A model generated the notes under the pieces. It saw nothing but the letters and a program-made list of their open reading frames with translations, was not told the DNA's origin and made no database searches. DNA of 43,729 nt from Syntrophobacterales bacterium Delta_02 (lineage in GTDB: Bacteria > Desulfobacterota > Syntrophorhabdia > Syntrophorhabdales > Syntrophorhabdaceae): contig LVAA01000016.1 of NCBI GenBank assembly GCA_001603955.1, forward strand, positions 1-43,729, read 5' to 3'. The position numbers were made by a program, and so were the translations under genes. Below are positions 33,543 through 41,722 of this stretch, in pieces. Position 1 is the first letter of the stretch. Every line of letters begins with the position of its first letter.

Positions 33543-35030
33543 CTAGTCTCCCAGTATCTTTCTCTTCAGCTTTATCGCGGTCATTTCCCTTATATGTGCC
33601 ATGGCCTCGCGGCCGAATTTCCTCTCTATCATGTTGAGGTACGCGGGGTTCCTGAAGTAGGCATCGAAGGCGTAATCCCGGAACTCCACGACCTGGGCCG
33701 CCGTGAGATGCTCCGTCGGCAGGGGCAGGAAATCGTACCCCTGGGACGCGTAGCCGAGCCACGTGTCGGGAAGGGGAAGCTTCTTCTCCAGGGCCTCGCT
33801 GTAAAGGTCCGAACCGGGTATCGCCATGGCGCAGAAGAAGCTGGGGAACGCCGGCATCAGCTCGAGGGCCAGATTGAGGGTGTCCTGCATGGAGCCGTAG
33901 TCGTCGCCCGGCAGGCCGAACATGAAGTTGGCGCAGAAATCTATCCCGGCGCCGTGGGCCTTGCCCACCGCGTTTCGGACCGCGTCTATCCCGTAATGGT
34001 CCTTTCCGACGTTGGCCCTGATGCGGGTACTGCCCGTTTCGATGCCGAGCTTGAGCCAGTGAAAGCCGGCCTTCTTCAGGGTGTCAAGGTGGCCCGGATC
34101 GACCCTGTCGAGGACGTCGACACGTGCGAAGGCATTGATGTTGAGGTCGTATCCGCGCTCCAAAATGCCTTCGGCTATGGGCAGGTAGTGTCTCGGATCG
34201 AAGACGAAAAGCTCATCGTGGATGTTGATGTGTTTGACGCCGTATCGATTCACCAGGATATCGATCTGCCTGAGCACCCATTCGGGGTTCCAGTAACGGA
34301 TCCGGTGTTCGCCGTAGGTGGCGTGTATTGCGCAGAAGCTGCACTTGAAGGGGCAGCCGAGGCTGGTGAATATGGACGCGAACTTCGTTCTCTCCCTGAA
34401 GTCGCGAAGGCACATCCAGCTGAAGGCGCGGTAACGGTCCATGGGCAGGAGGTCCCAGGCGACGTCGGGAAGCTCGCCAGTGAGGTCCCGTATGTTCGCG
34501 GCGTCGGGGCCGCGAAGGACCTCGGGACCCTCCTTTCGCCAAAGTCCCGGGATATCAGCGACGTCGGCCCCCGCAAGAAGGTCGGCAAGGGTTCTGAAAC
34601 CCTCGCCTTTGACGAGGAGGTCGCAGGCCTCTTCCCGGAGTGTCCGCTCCGGCAGCGCCGAGGGGTGCCAGCCCGTCAGGATGAGAGGGGTTTCGGGGAG
34701 CCTCTGCTTGATCCTGCGGCACAGATCTCCTACGGCAACCATAATGGGTGCGGAGACGTTCGCCTGCTGGCTGTAGCAGACGATGGCGATGTGGCGCGCC
34801 CCGATAGCGGCGAGGGCATCGACCGTCTCATTGAGGTCGAGGTTGAGGGCATTGGCGTCGAGGATCATGACGTCGAACCCCTTGCCGCGAAGGTATCCCG
34901 CGGTCAGGGCCGCCCAGAAGGGAGTGTCGATCGCGGAGAAGACCTTGCCGAGGTCCTGATAGACCTGCTTTCGGGTCCCGCCCACATTGACGAGTACGAT
35001 ATCCGGGTTCCGGGCTGCTCTTGCTGTCAT
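33543..35030 (-). CDS. B12-binding-type radical SAM protein 2
   Basis: A 495-residue radical SAM protein. The N-terminal domain (about 10-165) is the cobalamin-binding fold (LILTGWHPSALPE, DLLVKGEGFRTLADLL). The cluster motif CPFKCSFC is at C226, C230 and C233, and LGIETGSTRIRANVGKDHYG marks the barrel core. The order and length match class-B-type SAM methylases and related enzymes of unknown function. The ATG overlaps the dehydratase gene stop by 4 bp and it sits between the heptose dehydratase and transketolase genes, so C-methylation or another change of the sugar is a fair guess. Confidence 0.85.
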   Translation of the reverse strand: MTARAARNPDIVLVNVGGTRKQVYQDLGKVFSAIDTPFWAALTAGYLRGKGFDVMILDANALNLDLNETVDALAAIGARHIAIVCYSQQANVSAPIMVAVGDLCRRIKQRLPETPLILTGWHPSALPERTLREEACDLLVKGEGFRTLADLLAGADVADIPGLWRKEGPEVLRGPDAANIRDLTGELPDVAWDLLPMDRYRAFSWMCLRDFRERTKFASIFTSLGCPFKCSFCAIHATYGEHRIRYWNPEWVLRQIDILVNRYGVKHINIHDELFVFDPRHYLPIAEGILERGYDLNINAFARVDVLDRVDPGHLDTLKKAGFHWLKLGIETGSTRIRANVGKDHYGIDAVRNAVGKAHGAGIDFCANFMFGLPGDDYGSMQDTLNLALELMPAFPSFFCAMAIPGSDLYSEALEKKLPLPDTWLGYASQGYDFLPLPTEHLTAAQVVEFRDYAFDAYFRNPAYLNMIERKFGREAMAHIREMTAIKLKRKILGD

Positions 35031-36043
35031 CGTGTCAGAAACCCCCTTCCTGATCCGACCCTGTCGCGCCAGTAATCCAGAAGGTCCTTCATTGTTCTTT
35101 CAAACGGTATCTCCGGTTTCCATCCCGTATGACCGCGGAACTTGGACGTGTCCGGTACCTGGAGGTCGGCATCGAGGGGCCGGAGCCTTACCCCTTCCGT
35201 CTCCACGCGGATCCGGTCCTTCGCGGTGGATATCGCGATGAGGTGGTCGAGCATGTCGCCCACCGTGCAGGAGTAAGCCCCGCCTATGTTGTAGTACTGT
35301 CCCGGGATGGGGTTGACGGTGACGAGCATGTAGTAGGCCCGCACTGCGTCACGCACGTCCGACCAGGTCCTCATGGAATTGAGGTTGCCCGTCTTCACGA
35401 CGGGAGGGATAAGCCCGGCCTCGATCATGGCTATCTGCTTGGCGAAGGTCGACTCGGCGAAGACATCGCCCCTGCGCGGGCCGGTGTGGGTGAACATCCT
35501 TGTTACCACGATCTTCTGGCTGTAGGCCTCCGCGTGGAAGCGTCCCACCATGTCGGTGCCGATCTTGGATATTGCGTAGGGCGAAGCGGGGTGAAAGGAA
35601 CATTCCTCGTTGATGGGAAGCTTCTCCGAGGGGACGCGGCCGAATACCTCCGAGGAGGAGCACACGTGGATAACGGGATCGATGGTCTTTGCTCTCCTTA
35701 GAGCCTCGAGCAGCCTTGCGGTTCCGAGTATATTCGTCTCCAGGGTATCGAAGGGTGCGGAAAAACTGGTCTTCGGGTAGCTCTGGGCGGCTAGGTGGAA
35801 TACGTAGTCCGGCCTGCTTTCCTCCACGATGCCGACCAGGGAGACATAGTCGTTGAGATCGCCGTGAAGGAAGAAGACCCTGTCCTTCCTGTTCGCCTTC
35901 TCGAGAAGATGTTCCACGTTGTCGAGGGGGCTCCTCCAGCGGCACATGCCGTAGACGTCCCAATCCGTGTGTTCCAGGAGGAAATCGCAGAGGTGGGAAC
36001 CCACCATGCCTGTTATCCCCGTGATGAGCGCTCGCTTTTTCAC
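35027..36043 (-). CDS. GDP-heptose/GDP-mannose 4,6-dehydratase-like SDR (DmhA/WcbK-like)
   Basis: A 338-residue SDR enzyme. It has TGITGMVGSHLCDF (Rossmann glycines 9-15), FHLAAQSYPKTSF, CSSSEVFG with the catalytic Ser/Glu pair, and YAISK (Y156, K160). This pattern is of the GDP-mannose 4,6-dehydratase group, including Campylobacter/Yersinia GDP-heptose dehydratases (DmhA/WcbK). The GTG at 36043 forms a GTGA overlap with the gmhB stop and has AAGGA 7 nt upstream; longer starts would run through gmhB in another frame. Because gmhB, hddA and hddC are in the same operon, I prefer GDP-heptose as substrate, giving the 6-deoxy-4-keto heptose. Confidence 0.82.
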   Translation of the reverse strand: MKKRALITGITGMVGSHLCDFLLEHTDWDVYGMCRWRSPLDNVEHLLEKANRKDRVFFLHGDLNDYVSLVGIVEESRPDYVFHLAAQSYPKTSFSAPFDTLETNILGTARLLEALRRAKTIDPVIHVCSSSEVFGRVPSEKLPINEECSFHPASPYAISKIGTDMVGRFHAEAYSQKIVVTRMFTHTGPRRGDVFAESTFAKQIAMIEAGLIPPVVKTGNLNSMRTWSDVRDAVRAYYMLVTVNPIPGQYYNIGGAYSCTVGDMLDHLIAISTAKDRIRVETEGVRLRPLDADLQVPDTSKFRGHTGWKPEIPFERTMKDLLDYWRDRVGSGRGFLTR

Positions 36044-36609
36044 ATCGCCATCCTTCTTTTTCCCTCGTTTCCCGTTATTCTTCTTGCCGCCTCCAGGAGA
36101 CCCGTCCCGCCGGGACATCTCCGGGGGTCGTAGTTGCTGGTGACCCTGAACGTGGCGAGGCCCGCTTTTTCGCCGGCCAAGATGTCGCTGTCGGAATCGC
36201 CGACCATGTGGCTTCTTGCCATGTCGATGCATATCCCGCGCCTGCCGAAGTCCCTCACGGCCATCTCGAAGAGGCCCGGGGCCGGTTTCCTGCAGGAGCA
36301 CCCGTCGGAAACGAGATGAGGGCACACGTAGATGCCGTCGATACGGGCGCCATTCTCCTCGAGAGACCTTGCCATTCTCAGGTGGATGTCTTCGATCGCT
36401 TCCATCGTCACGATCCCCTTGCCGACGCATTGCTGGTTGGTGACCACGATGACGAGGCGTTCGCTGTCGTTCATTAGTCGTATGGCCTCGAAGACACCGG
36501 GAAGGAATTCGAATCCCGACCACTGTGTCACGTAGTGCCCTTCGGCCATCTTCCTGTTGATGACGCCGTCGCGGTCAAGGAAGACCGCCGGCCGCACCGA
36601 ATCCGTCAT
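36040..36609 (-). CDS. gmhB: D-glycero-D-manno-heptose 1,7-bisphosphate 7-phosphatase
   Basis: A 189-residue HAD phosphatase. Nucleophile and acid are D12 and D14 in FLDRDGVIN, and VVTNQQCVGKG is motif II. The zinc loop follows as CPHLVSDGCSC with KPAPG, the C-x-H...C-x-C form seen in GmhB. MVGDSDSDILAG supplies motif IV. The enzyme removes the 7-phosphate of heptose 1,7-bisphosphate. The start is the ATG at 36609 with AGGA 7 nt upstream; two further upstream starts (TTG 36648, ATG 36627) have poor sites. It is the first gene of the 25-kb operon, whose promoter must lie in 36610-36821. Confidence 0.88.
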   Translation of the reverse strand: MTDSVRPAVFLDRDGVINRKMAEGHYVTQWSGFEFLPGVFEAIRLMNDSERLVIVVTNQQCVGKGIVTMEAIEDIHLRMARSLEENGARIDGIYVCPHLVSDGCSCRKPAPGLFEMAVRDFGRRGICIDMARSHMVGDSDSDILAGEKAGLATFRVTSNYDPRRCPGGTGLLEAARRITGNEGKRRMAM

Positions 36610-36821
36610 TTTATTATCCTGATCCATAGTTCTGCGAACTTTTTGCAATATCCATGCCTTCGTTTCCCCCCGCCCGGAGGAGCATACCGGAAGGCGCGTA
36701 AATACCCGTTGATAAAGGTCTGCGGGGCAACGACGGCAAGCCGCCAGGCCATGCGGCGCTCCGCGCGGTCCGATTTCGTCGTCAGATTATTGACATGAGG
36801 GCCACAAGACGCGGCGGGCCG

Positions 36822-36848
36822 TTAAGATTATCCCCGTTCTGCCGATAA
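36822..36848 (+). promoter_or_regulatory. Sigma-28 promoter of the FliD-like/chaperone genes
   Basis: TTAAGATT (36822-36829), an exact 11-bp spacer, and GCCGATAA (36841-36848), which is a perfect sigma-28 -10 box. The predicted start is near 36856, about 25 nt before the ATG. It places the unknown 533-residue protein in the late flagellar regulon. The rest of the 36610-36880 gap shows no clear gene. Confidence 0.85.
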
Positions 36849-36880
36849 ACTCGCAGGGAGAGAAAGAGGGGACCTGCGCC

Positions 36881-38482
36881 ATGAAGATAGCCTGGACGAC
36901 ATATTCCTTTGCGGGATTGCCCGGCACTGCAAGGAGGCTCGTGTCCACCCTTGCAGGTAACGACAGGCCCGTTGCCGCCGGCATTTCTCTCGCATCGGTA
37001 CGGTTCGGCACGGCAGCCTTGAGGTGTCTCCACGCGATCGAAGAGATGGCGTCGGAGATCATGAACATTACCGGCGACGGCCTCCCCGCGGAGGTCGACG
37101 AATGCCCCGGGCAGGTGCCTGTCGATGCCTCCGGCAGTTCCACCGTGGAACGCGGTGACGTCCTTGTCTTTTTTCCGGGTGCGACGTCCGGGAGAGAGGG
37201 TGAGGACGGGAGGAGAGAATTCATAGTGGTGAAGGGCATGGGCCGGCCCGGAGGCGCCGGTCTGCTTGAAGAGCCGCAGGAAGAGGCCCTGGAGACCCTT
37301 GCCAGGGATGTGGCGCAGGTACTGGCCCGCTCCGGCCGTGGCCTCGGTTCGGGGGTTCCCGGCCAGGACCCGCCCCGGGTGAGGGAGAAGTTCATCATCT
37401 CCATCGATGCCGTCGATGGCATGCCCGTTCCATCCGTCGTCCGTCACGATCCATCGGGAGAGGCAACGGTTTTAACTAATGGTAGGGGTGAGCTTCCCGA
37501 GGGGGCGGTCCCGTCACAGGTTGCCGCGATCGCCGGTCTTTTGACGGATGCGGAAGAAGGGGTTCCGGTGGAGCATCTCCAGCGCGCATGGGGCGCATTT
37601 TCGGACGAGGCAGAGATCTCCGGATGCCAGGAGACCGACGGCATGGAGACTGAAGAGACCGTCCGGCCTGCGGCGAGGTCCTTTCTGTCGGACCCCGTCG
37701 CTGCCATAAGGGATATGGGACGCACGGTGCAGCACTTCTTTTCCGTCAGGGAGGACGCCGGCAGAGAAACGAAGGCGGAGGTCGTGCAAGATCACCCCAC
37801 CCTTCCTTCCGGCGTTGAGGGCGCGGCAGTACCGGCGGGAGAGCTTCCCGAGGTAAATGTAACGCTCATGGGACATGCCGCACCGGCCGTGCAGTCTGGA
37901 GCCGGTTGTGCCCGGATGGTGGCGCAGCGTATCGTCGAGAAGGTGGCCGTCTTTTCCGACGCGGTGAACGGGATGATCACCGGTTCCTCTCCGGACGCTG
38001 ATTCCCAGGGCGACAATGCGGATGAGGCGGTGGAAGGATATGTTCCCATGAAGGAAGCCATGAAACGGGCTGTGGCGGCGTCCTTCGCGGGCGTTGTCGA
38101 GGGGCCCGCCGGCATGGACGGCCCCGAGAGCTCGAGGCTCTTCGGGATATCCCTTGATGAAAAGGGTCTTTTGAGGGTGGATACGGGCGTTTTGTGTGAC
38201 GCCCTTTCCGGCGGGAAGGGCGAGGCGGTCCGTTTCGTCCATGACCTCACGGCCTCCCTCCATGACAGGATCACCTACAACGCCCTGGCCTTCGCAAGTC
38301 TCCACGCGCGGGTCGAAGAGACGGTCCCTGGCGTTCCTTCCGGCAGGGAACCTGCGTCAGGCGAGGACACGGACAGAAAGGCCCACTTCGAAAAGAGGCT
38401 TAACGAACTTCAGATGCTCTTGAAGAGCTCCTACGAATTGAAGGACTCCTTTATGCGGAAGTCCGGGGGATGGTTGAAGTGA
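36881..38482 (+). CDS. Flagellar-regulon protein of unknown function, C-terminus FliD-like
   Basis: A 533-residue protein with no signal peptide or membrane helix. Most of it (60-415) is low-complexity and probably poorly ordered, rich in Gly, Pro, Glu and Ala. The C-terminal 115 residues resemble the end of the filament cap FliD: FGISLDEKGLLRVD at 421-434 (the LGI..D..G.L..D pattern), then FEKRLNELQMLLKSSYELKDSF at the very end, split as FEKRLNELQM and LLKSSYELKDSF. The N-terminal SFAGLPGTARRLV only loosely recalls the FliD start. It has a near-perfect sigma-28 promoter and is followed by a FliT-like gene (FliT is the FliD chaperone). FliK-like or hook-associated roles are alternatives. Confidence 0.45.
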   Translation: MKIAWTTYSFAGLPGTARRLVSTLAGNDRPVAAGISLASVRFGTAALRCLHAIEEMASEIMNITGDGLPAEVDECPGQVPVDASGSSTVERGDVLVFFPGATSGREGEDGRREFIVVKGMGRPGGAGLLEEPQEEALETLARDVAQVLARSGRGLGSGVPGQDPPRVREKFIISIDAVDGMPVPSVVRHDPSGEATVLTNGRGELPEGAVPSQVAAIAGLLTDAEEGVPVEHLQRAWGAFSDEAEISGCQETDGMETEETVRPAARSFLSDPVAAIRDMGRTVQHFFSVREDAGRETKAEVVQDHPTLPSGVEGAAVPAGELPEVNVTLMGHAAPAVQSGAGCARMVAQRIVEKVAVFSDAVNGMITGSSPDADSQGDNADEAVEGYVPMKEAMKRAVAASFAGVVEGPAGMDGPESSRLFGISLDEKGLLRVDTGVLCDALSGGKGEAVRFVHDLTASLHDRITYNALAFASLHARVEETVPGVPSGREPASGEDTDRKAHFEKRLNELQMLLKSSYELKDSFMRKSGGWLK

Positions 38483-38808
38483 GAACAAGGGACGAGAAAG
38501 ACATCATCTTCTTTGAGGGGATGACCCTGGCGGCCCTGGAACAGGAGGACGGTGCCGCGTTCGTCGCCTGCCTGCTCAGGCGGGAGAAAGTCTGCGAGCG
38601 CCTGGCCGCGTCGTCGGCCCATCTCGATGCCGATGTCGCCGAGAGGTTCTGCGGCAACGAGATGAGGGTCATAGAGAGGCTCGAGGAGGAGCGCTCGAGG
38701 CTTCTCAGGGAGATAGACCGGTATTCACAGAACCGGCGGGCCCTGAGATCCTACGACCCGAAATTTCCGCTGCCCCCGGTCCCTGTATTTTTTTCTGTTA
38801 AGAAATAA
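38479..38808 (+). CDS. Small helical protein, possible FliT-type export chaperone
   Basis: A 109-residue, mostly alpha-helical protein with coiled-coil character (38-85: REKVCERLAA, NEMRVIERLEEERSRLLREI). That layout is like FliT/FlgN-type flagellar export chaperones, though sequence identity is not enough to name it. The GTG at 38479 makes a GTGA overlap with the preceding stop and has a GGGGG site 8 nt upstream; an ATG at 38470 has no room for one. The position immediately after a possible FliD-like gene favours FliT. The tail PPVPVFFSVKK is unexplained. Confidence 0.45.
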   Translation: MRTRDEKDIIFFEGMTLAALEQEDGAAFVACLLRREKVCERLAASSAHLDADVAERFCGNEMRVIERLEEERSRLLREIDRYSQNRRALRSYDPKFPLPPVPVFFSVKK

Positions 38809-38817
38809 AAAAATCGC

Positions 38818-38845
38818 TTAAGTCATCTTCCTTCTTGTCCGATAA
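38818..38845 (+). promoter_or_regulatory. Possible sigma-28 promoter
   Basis: TTAAGTCA (38818-38825), a 12-bp spacer and TCCGATAA (38838-38845) resemble sigma-28 with a strong -10 and a less perfect -35 or spacer. It sits 18 bp before the ATG of the 68-residue gene. Confidence 0.45.
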
Positions 38846-38863
38846 AGTAACAGGGAGAAGTGG

Positions 38864-39070
38864 ATGACAATCTCGGATTACCAGATCAGCAGTGTCATAA
38901 GAACCTACATGAAGAACATGAAGGTTCGGATGAACAGGACTGGTAAAGAACGGGAAACGGACAACCGCGAGGATGAAGTAAACATTTCACGGGAAGGAAT
39001 GAAGAAAATGCTCTACGACCGGATCGGTGAGCACGTGACCGAAAAATTGAAGAGACATGATGAAAAATGA
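38864..39070 (+). CDS. 68-residue protein, FlgM-like (uncertain)
   Basis: A small, strongly charged protein: MTISDYQISSVIRTYMKNM, a basic region, then EDEVNISREGMKKMLYDRIG. The DxVxIS...A/G pattern recalls the C-terminal helix of the anti-sigma-28 factor FlgM and of small conserved proteins next to deltaproteobacterial flagellar regulators. The start has GGGAG upstream. It overlaps the receiver-protein gene by 14 bp. Anti-sigma activity is only a hypothesis. Confidence 0.5.
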   Translation: MTISDYQISSVIRTYMKNMKVRMNRTGKERETDNREDEVNISREGMKKMLYDRIGEHVTEKLKRHDEK

Positions 39071-39638
39071 TGACTCCTTCCGCATTCTCATTGTCGACGA
39101 TAACAAGGAACTCAGGGAGATCCTTCAGGAGTATCTGAAAGGCGAAGGCCATCGGGTGGAAGGAGCGGCCGACGGCAAGGAGGCCCTTGACAGATACCAT
39201 CGGGAGTCCTTCGATCTCATCATCACGGACCTCAACATGCCGGAAGTGTCCGGCATGGAGTTGATAAGGACGATCAGGAAAGAGAACCAGGATACGGAGT
39301 TCGTCATCATCACGGGTTATGCCTCGATGGACAGCGCCGTGGAAGCGGTGAGGATCGGTGCGTTCGATTACATCGTCAAGCCTTTCAGGATGGAAGAGCT
39401 TCAGGTGGTCGTCAAGAACGCCCGTGACAAGATCACCCTGAAGAAACTCAACGCAAAGCTCGTACAGACCCTCCAGAGCTTCTACGACGAGATGGAACGG
39501 TATCGCGGGAAGAAACCCGAAGAACCCGAGGACAGGGATGAACCCGAGAACGGCAAAAGGACGAGCGATACGGAGCAGATCGTTGCCGAGATAAGGAACC
39601 TGGAAAAACTGAGAAAGGGGAGACTGCTCATTGAGTGA
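39057..39638 (+). CDS. Stand-alone receiver protein, NtrC/CheY-like
   Basis: A 193-residue response regulator. The receiver (about 8-125) has acidic pair D14/D15, phospho-acceptor D58 in IITDLNMPE, T86 in VIITGY, and K108 in YIVKPF, matching NtrC-type receivers. After it comes an acidic, Pro/Glu-rich linker (145-170, EEPEDRDEPEN) and a short helix, with no DNA-binding or enzymatic output domain. It may act by phosphorylation-dependent protein binding. It precedes the HD-GYP regulator by 40 bp; the partner kinase is not in the window. Confidence 0.85.
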   Translation: MMKNDDSFRILIVDDNKELREILQEYLKGEGHRVEGAADGKEALDRYHRESFDLIITDLNMPEVSGMELIRTIRKENQDTEFVIITGYASMDSAVEAVRIGAFDYIVKPFRMEELQVVVKNARDKITLKKLNAKLVQTLQSFYDEMERYRGKKPEEPEDRDEPENGKRTSDTEQIVAEIRNLEKLRKGRLLIE

Positions 39639-39678
39639 CAGAATGTCTTGTCGGGCCAGAAGGCGTGAGGGATGAGCG

Positions 39679-41154
39679 ATGATAGAGGGGACAAAGATAC
39701 TCGTTGTCGATGACAACCCCGAGGTCATCAACATCCTGGGAGATTTTCTCGGTCTCAACGGTTGCGAGATATACAAGGCGACCTGTGGCAGGGAAGCCCT
39801 GGAGATGCTGGAGAAGAAGGACCCGGAGATAGTCATACTCGACGTCCAGCTTCCCGACCTCAACGGCATAACGCTCATCGACACCATAAAGGTCACGAAG
39901 CCCACCACCGCCGTGATCATGGCGACGGGTTACTACGACCCCAACTTCGTTATAGACGCCATGAAGAAGGGCGCGTCGGATTTTCTTCTCAAACCCTTCG
40001 AGCTCGACAAGCTCATGCTCGTCATGATGAGGGTCCTCAGGGAGAGGAAGCTCCTCATCGAGAACGAGAACATGATGCAGAACCTCAGCGACAAGAAGAA
40101 GATCGAGCATCTTAACAGGGAACTGCAGAAGAAGATAAAAGAGCTGACCACGATGTACCACATCTCGAACAAGTTCAACTCCATCAACATCTTCGAGGAT
40201 GTCTACGAAAAGATGATCCACATCGTGGGCGAGACCCTCGATGTCCGCTCCTGCGGGTATTATGTTCCCGATGGCGATACGAACGAACTGATGCTTTACG
40301 CCGGGCACACGAAGGACGGAGAGGCGCCGGGATGGGACTGGCAGCGCATCAGCATGCCCGAGGACCTGAACCGGCTGCCGCGGGGAACGCGCAAGCATGT
40401 CGTCAAGGACAACAGGATATATCTTCCTCTCGTCATCCAGGGGGAGCCCATCGGCTTCATCATGACGGAGGCGAAGATGAACGGCAAGGGAGCGAAATCC
40501 CTTGAGAACGACGCCTTCTTCCTTCGTCTCATCGCCGAAAAGGCCTCGACCCAGATAGAGAACAGGATGCTTTACGAGAGTCTCTTCGAAAACATCCTTC
40601 ACACACTGAAATCGTTGATCATCGCCATCACGAAGCGTGACCTCTACACGGAAGGGCACTGCAAGAGGGTCACGGGCATGAGCCTCGCCCTTGGCGAGCG
40701 CTTCGGGATCAGTGATTATGAGACGGATGTCATAAAGGTCGTCTGCCCCGTTCACGACCTCGGGAAGATAGGCATTCCCGACAGCATACTGCTCAAACCG
40801 GAACGGCTTTCCGACGAGGAATATGCCATCATGCAGAGCCATTCCGTGTACGGAGAAGAGATCATGAGCCGTTTCGAGATCCTGGCGAAGGAGGCGAGGA
40901 TCATCAGGCATCACCATGAGCGCTATGACGGCAAGGGATACCCCGATCGCCTCGCGGGCGGCGACATTCCCGTCTGCTCGCGCATAATAGCGGTATGCGA
41001 CGCTTACGATGCCATGGTCACCGACCGTCCCTACCGCAAGGCCATGGGAATGGATGAGATCGTGTCGGAGATCGTTCGGTGCAGCGGCAGCCAGTTCGAT
41101 CCTGAGGTAGTGAAGGCTTTCGTTGACCTGGTGCGGGATGGCTATGAGTGGTGA
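39679..41154 (+). CDS. Receiver-GAF-HD-GYP cyclic-di-GMP phosphodiesterase
   Basis: A 491-residue regulator. The receiver is about 5-120, with D55 in VILDVQLPD and K105 in LLKPF. A coiled coil (about 120-155) and a GAF-like sensor (about 165-300, SILRSCGYYV-type region ending LIAEKASTQIENRM) follow. The HD-GYP domain (about 305-490) has catalytic H359/D360 in VHDLGKIG (Leu where Ile is usual) and HHHERYDGKGYP at 411-422, the GYP signature. It should break down c-di-GMP in response to phosphorylation. The downstream PilZ and MotAB genes suggest control of swimming. The ATG has GAGGGA 6 nt upstream. Confidence 0.93.
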   Translation: MIEGTKILVVDDNPEVINILGDFLGLNGCEIYKATCGREALEMLEKKDPEIVILDVQLPDLNGITLIDTIKVTKPTTAVIMATGYYDPNFVIDAMKKGASDFLLKPFELDKLMLVMMRVLRERKLLIENENMMQNLSDKKKIEHLNRELQKKIKELTTMYHISNKFNSINIFEDVYEKMIHIVGETLDVRSCGYYVPDGDTNELMLYAGHTKDGEAPGWDWQRISMPEDLNRLPRGTRKHVVKDNRIYLPLVIQGEPIGFIMTEAKMNGKGAKSLENDAFFLRLIAEKASTQIENRMLYESLFENILHTLKSLIIAITKRDLYTEGHCKRVTGMSLALGERFGISDYETDVIKVVCPVHDLGKIGIPDSILLKPERLSDEEYAIMQSHSVYGEEIMSRFEILAKEARIIRHHHERYDGKGYPDRLAGGDIPVCSRIIAVCDAYDAMVTDRPYRKAMGMDEIVSEIVRCSGSQFDPEVVKAFVDLVRDGYEW

Positions 41155-41716
41155 GGATGAAAGAAGGGAATTCTTCAGGATCACCGACAGGATCCCCCTG
41201 GAGTTCCGTCCCATCAGCCGTGATGAGTTCGCGAGGCTTGAGGACATCATCCGATACAATTCCACCCAGGTTGTCGACAGGCTGCACGAGTTGTACTTCC
41301 TGGAAGATCAGGGAGAGCTGAAGGAAGCGACCGATCAGATACACGAGTACATGCGGATGATCAACAGGAAGCTCGATCTGATCATAGAGATGCTGGGCAA
41401 GTCTTCCGCGGGCGACAGTTACGTGACCGTAAATACCGACGTGAATATAAGCGGTGCCGGCGTTCAGTTCGCGTGCGAAACCCTTCTGAAGGAGGGGGAT
41501 TTCGTGGAACTCAGGATCATCGTCCCCGTGTTTCCTTATCCTAGGATCACCTGCCTGTGCCAGGTTGTCAGGGCGGACGAGCGCGGTGGCGCTGGTCCCC
41601 GCAGGTGCGCACTGAAATTCATGGTCATAAACGAGAAGGACCGGGACGTCCTGGTCAATTATGTTTTTCTGAAGGAACGCCAGTACCTGCGTCAAAAAAA
41701 AGAGACGGCGAGTTAA
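41144..41716 (+). CDS. PilZ-domain protein, probable c-di-GMP effector
   Basis: A 190-residue protein. The N-terminus RREFFRITDRIPLEFR has the RxxxR-like lead-in of PilZ proteins. A helical coil (about 30-85) follows, then the PilZ barrel (about 92-180) with DVNISGAGVQF, the D/NxSxxG c-di-GMP-binding signature (near 99-106), and RRCALKFMVI. I chose the ATG at 41144 (GGGA 5 nt upstream), overlapping the HD-GYP stop by 11 bp; an ATG at 41138 is possible. It lies 6 bp before motA, so a YcgR-like brake on the motor is a plausible role. Confidence 0.83.
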   Translation: MSGEDERREFFRITDRIPLEFRPISRDEFARLEDIIRYNSTQVVDRLHELYFLEDQGELKEATDQIHEYMRMINRKLDLIIEMLGKSSAGDSYVTVNTDVNISGAGVQFACETLLKEGDFVELRIIVPVFPYPRITCLCQVVRADERGGAGPRRCALKFMVINEKDRDVLVNYVFLKERQYLRQKKETAS

Positions 41717-41722
41717 TGAACT

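Noticed and set aside
36044-36523. N-terminal extension of the heptose dehydratase frame
   Set aside because: It runs inside gmhB in another frame and lacks SDR features; the GTG at 36043 with a good ribosome-binding site and GTGA overlap explains the real start.
39628-41265. Long minus-strand open frame (about 545 codons)
   Set aside because: It is antisense to the HD-GYP gene, whose catalytic motifs are clear; no family resemblance in the reverse frame.
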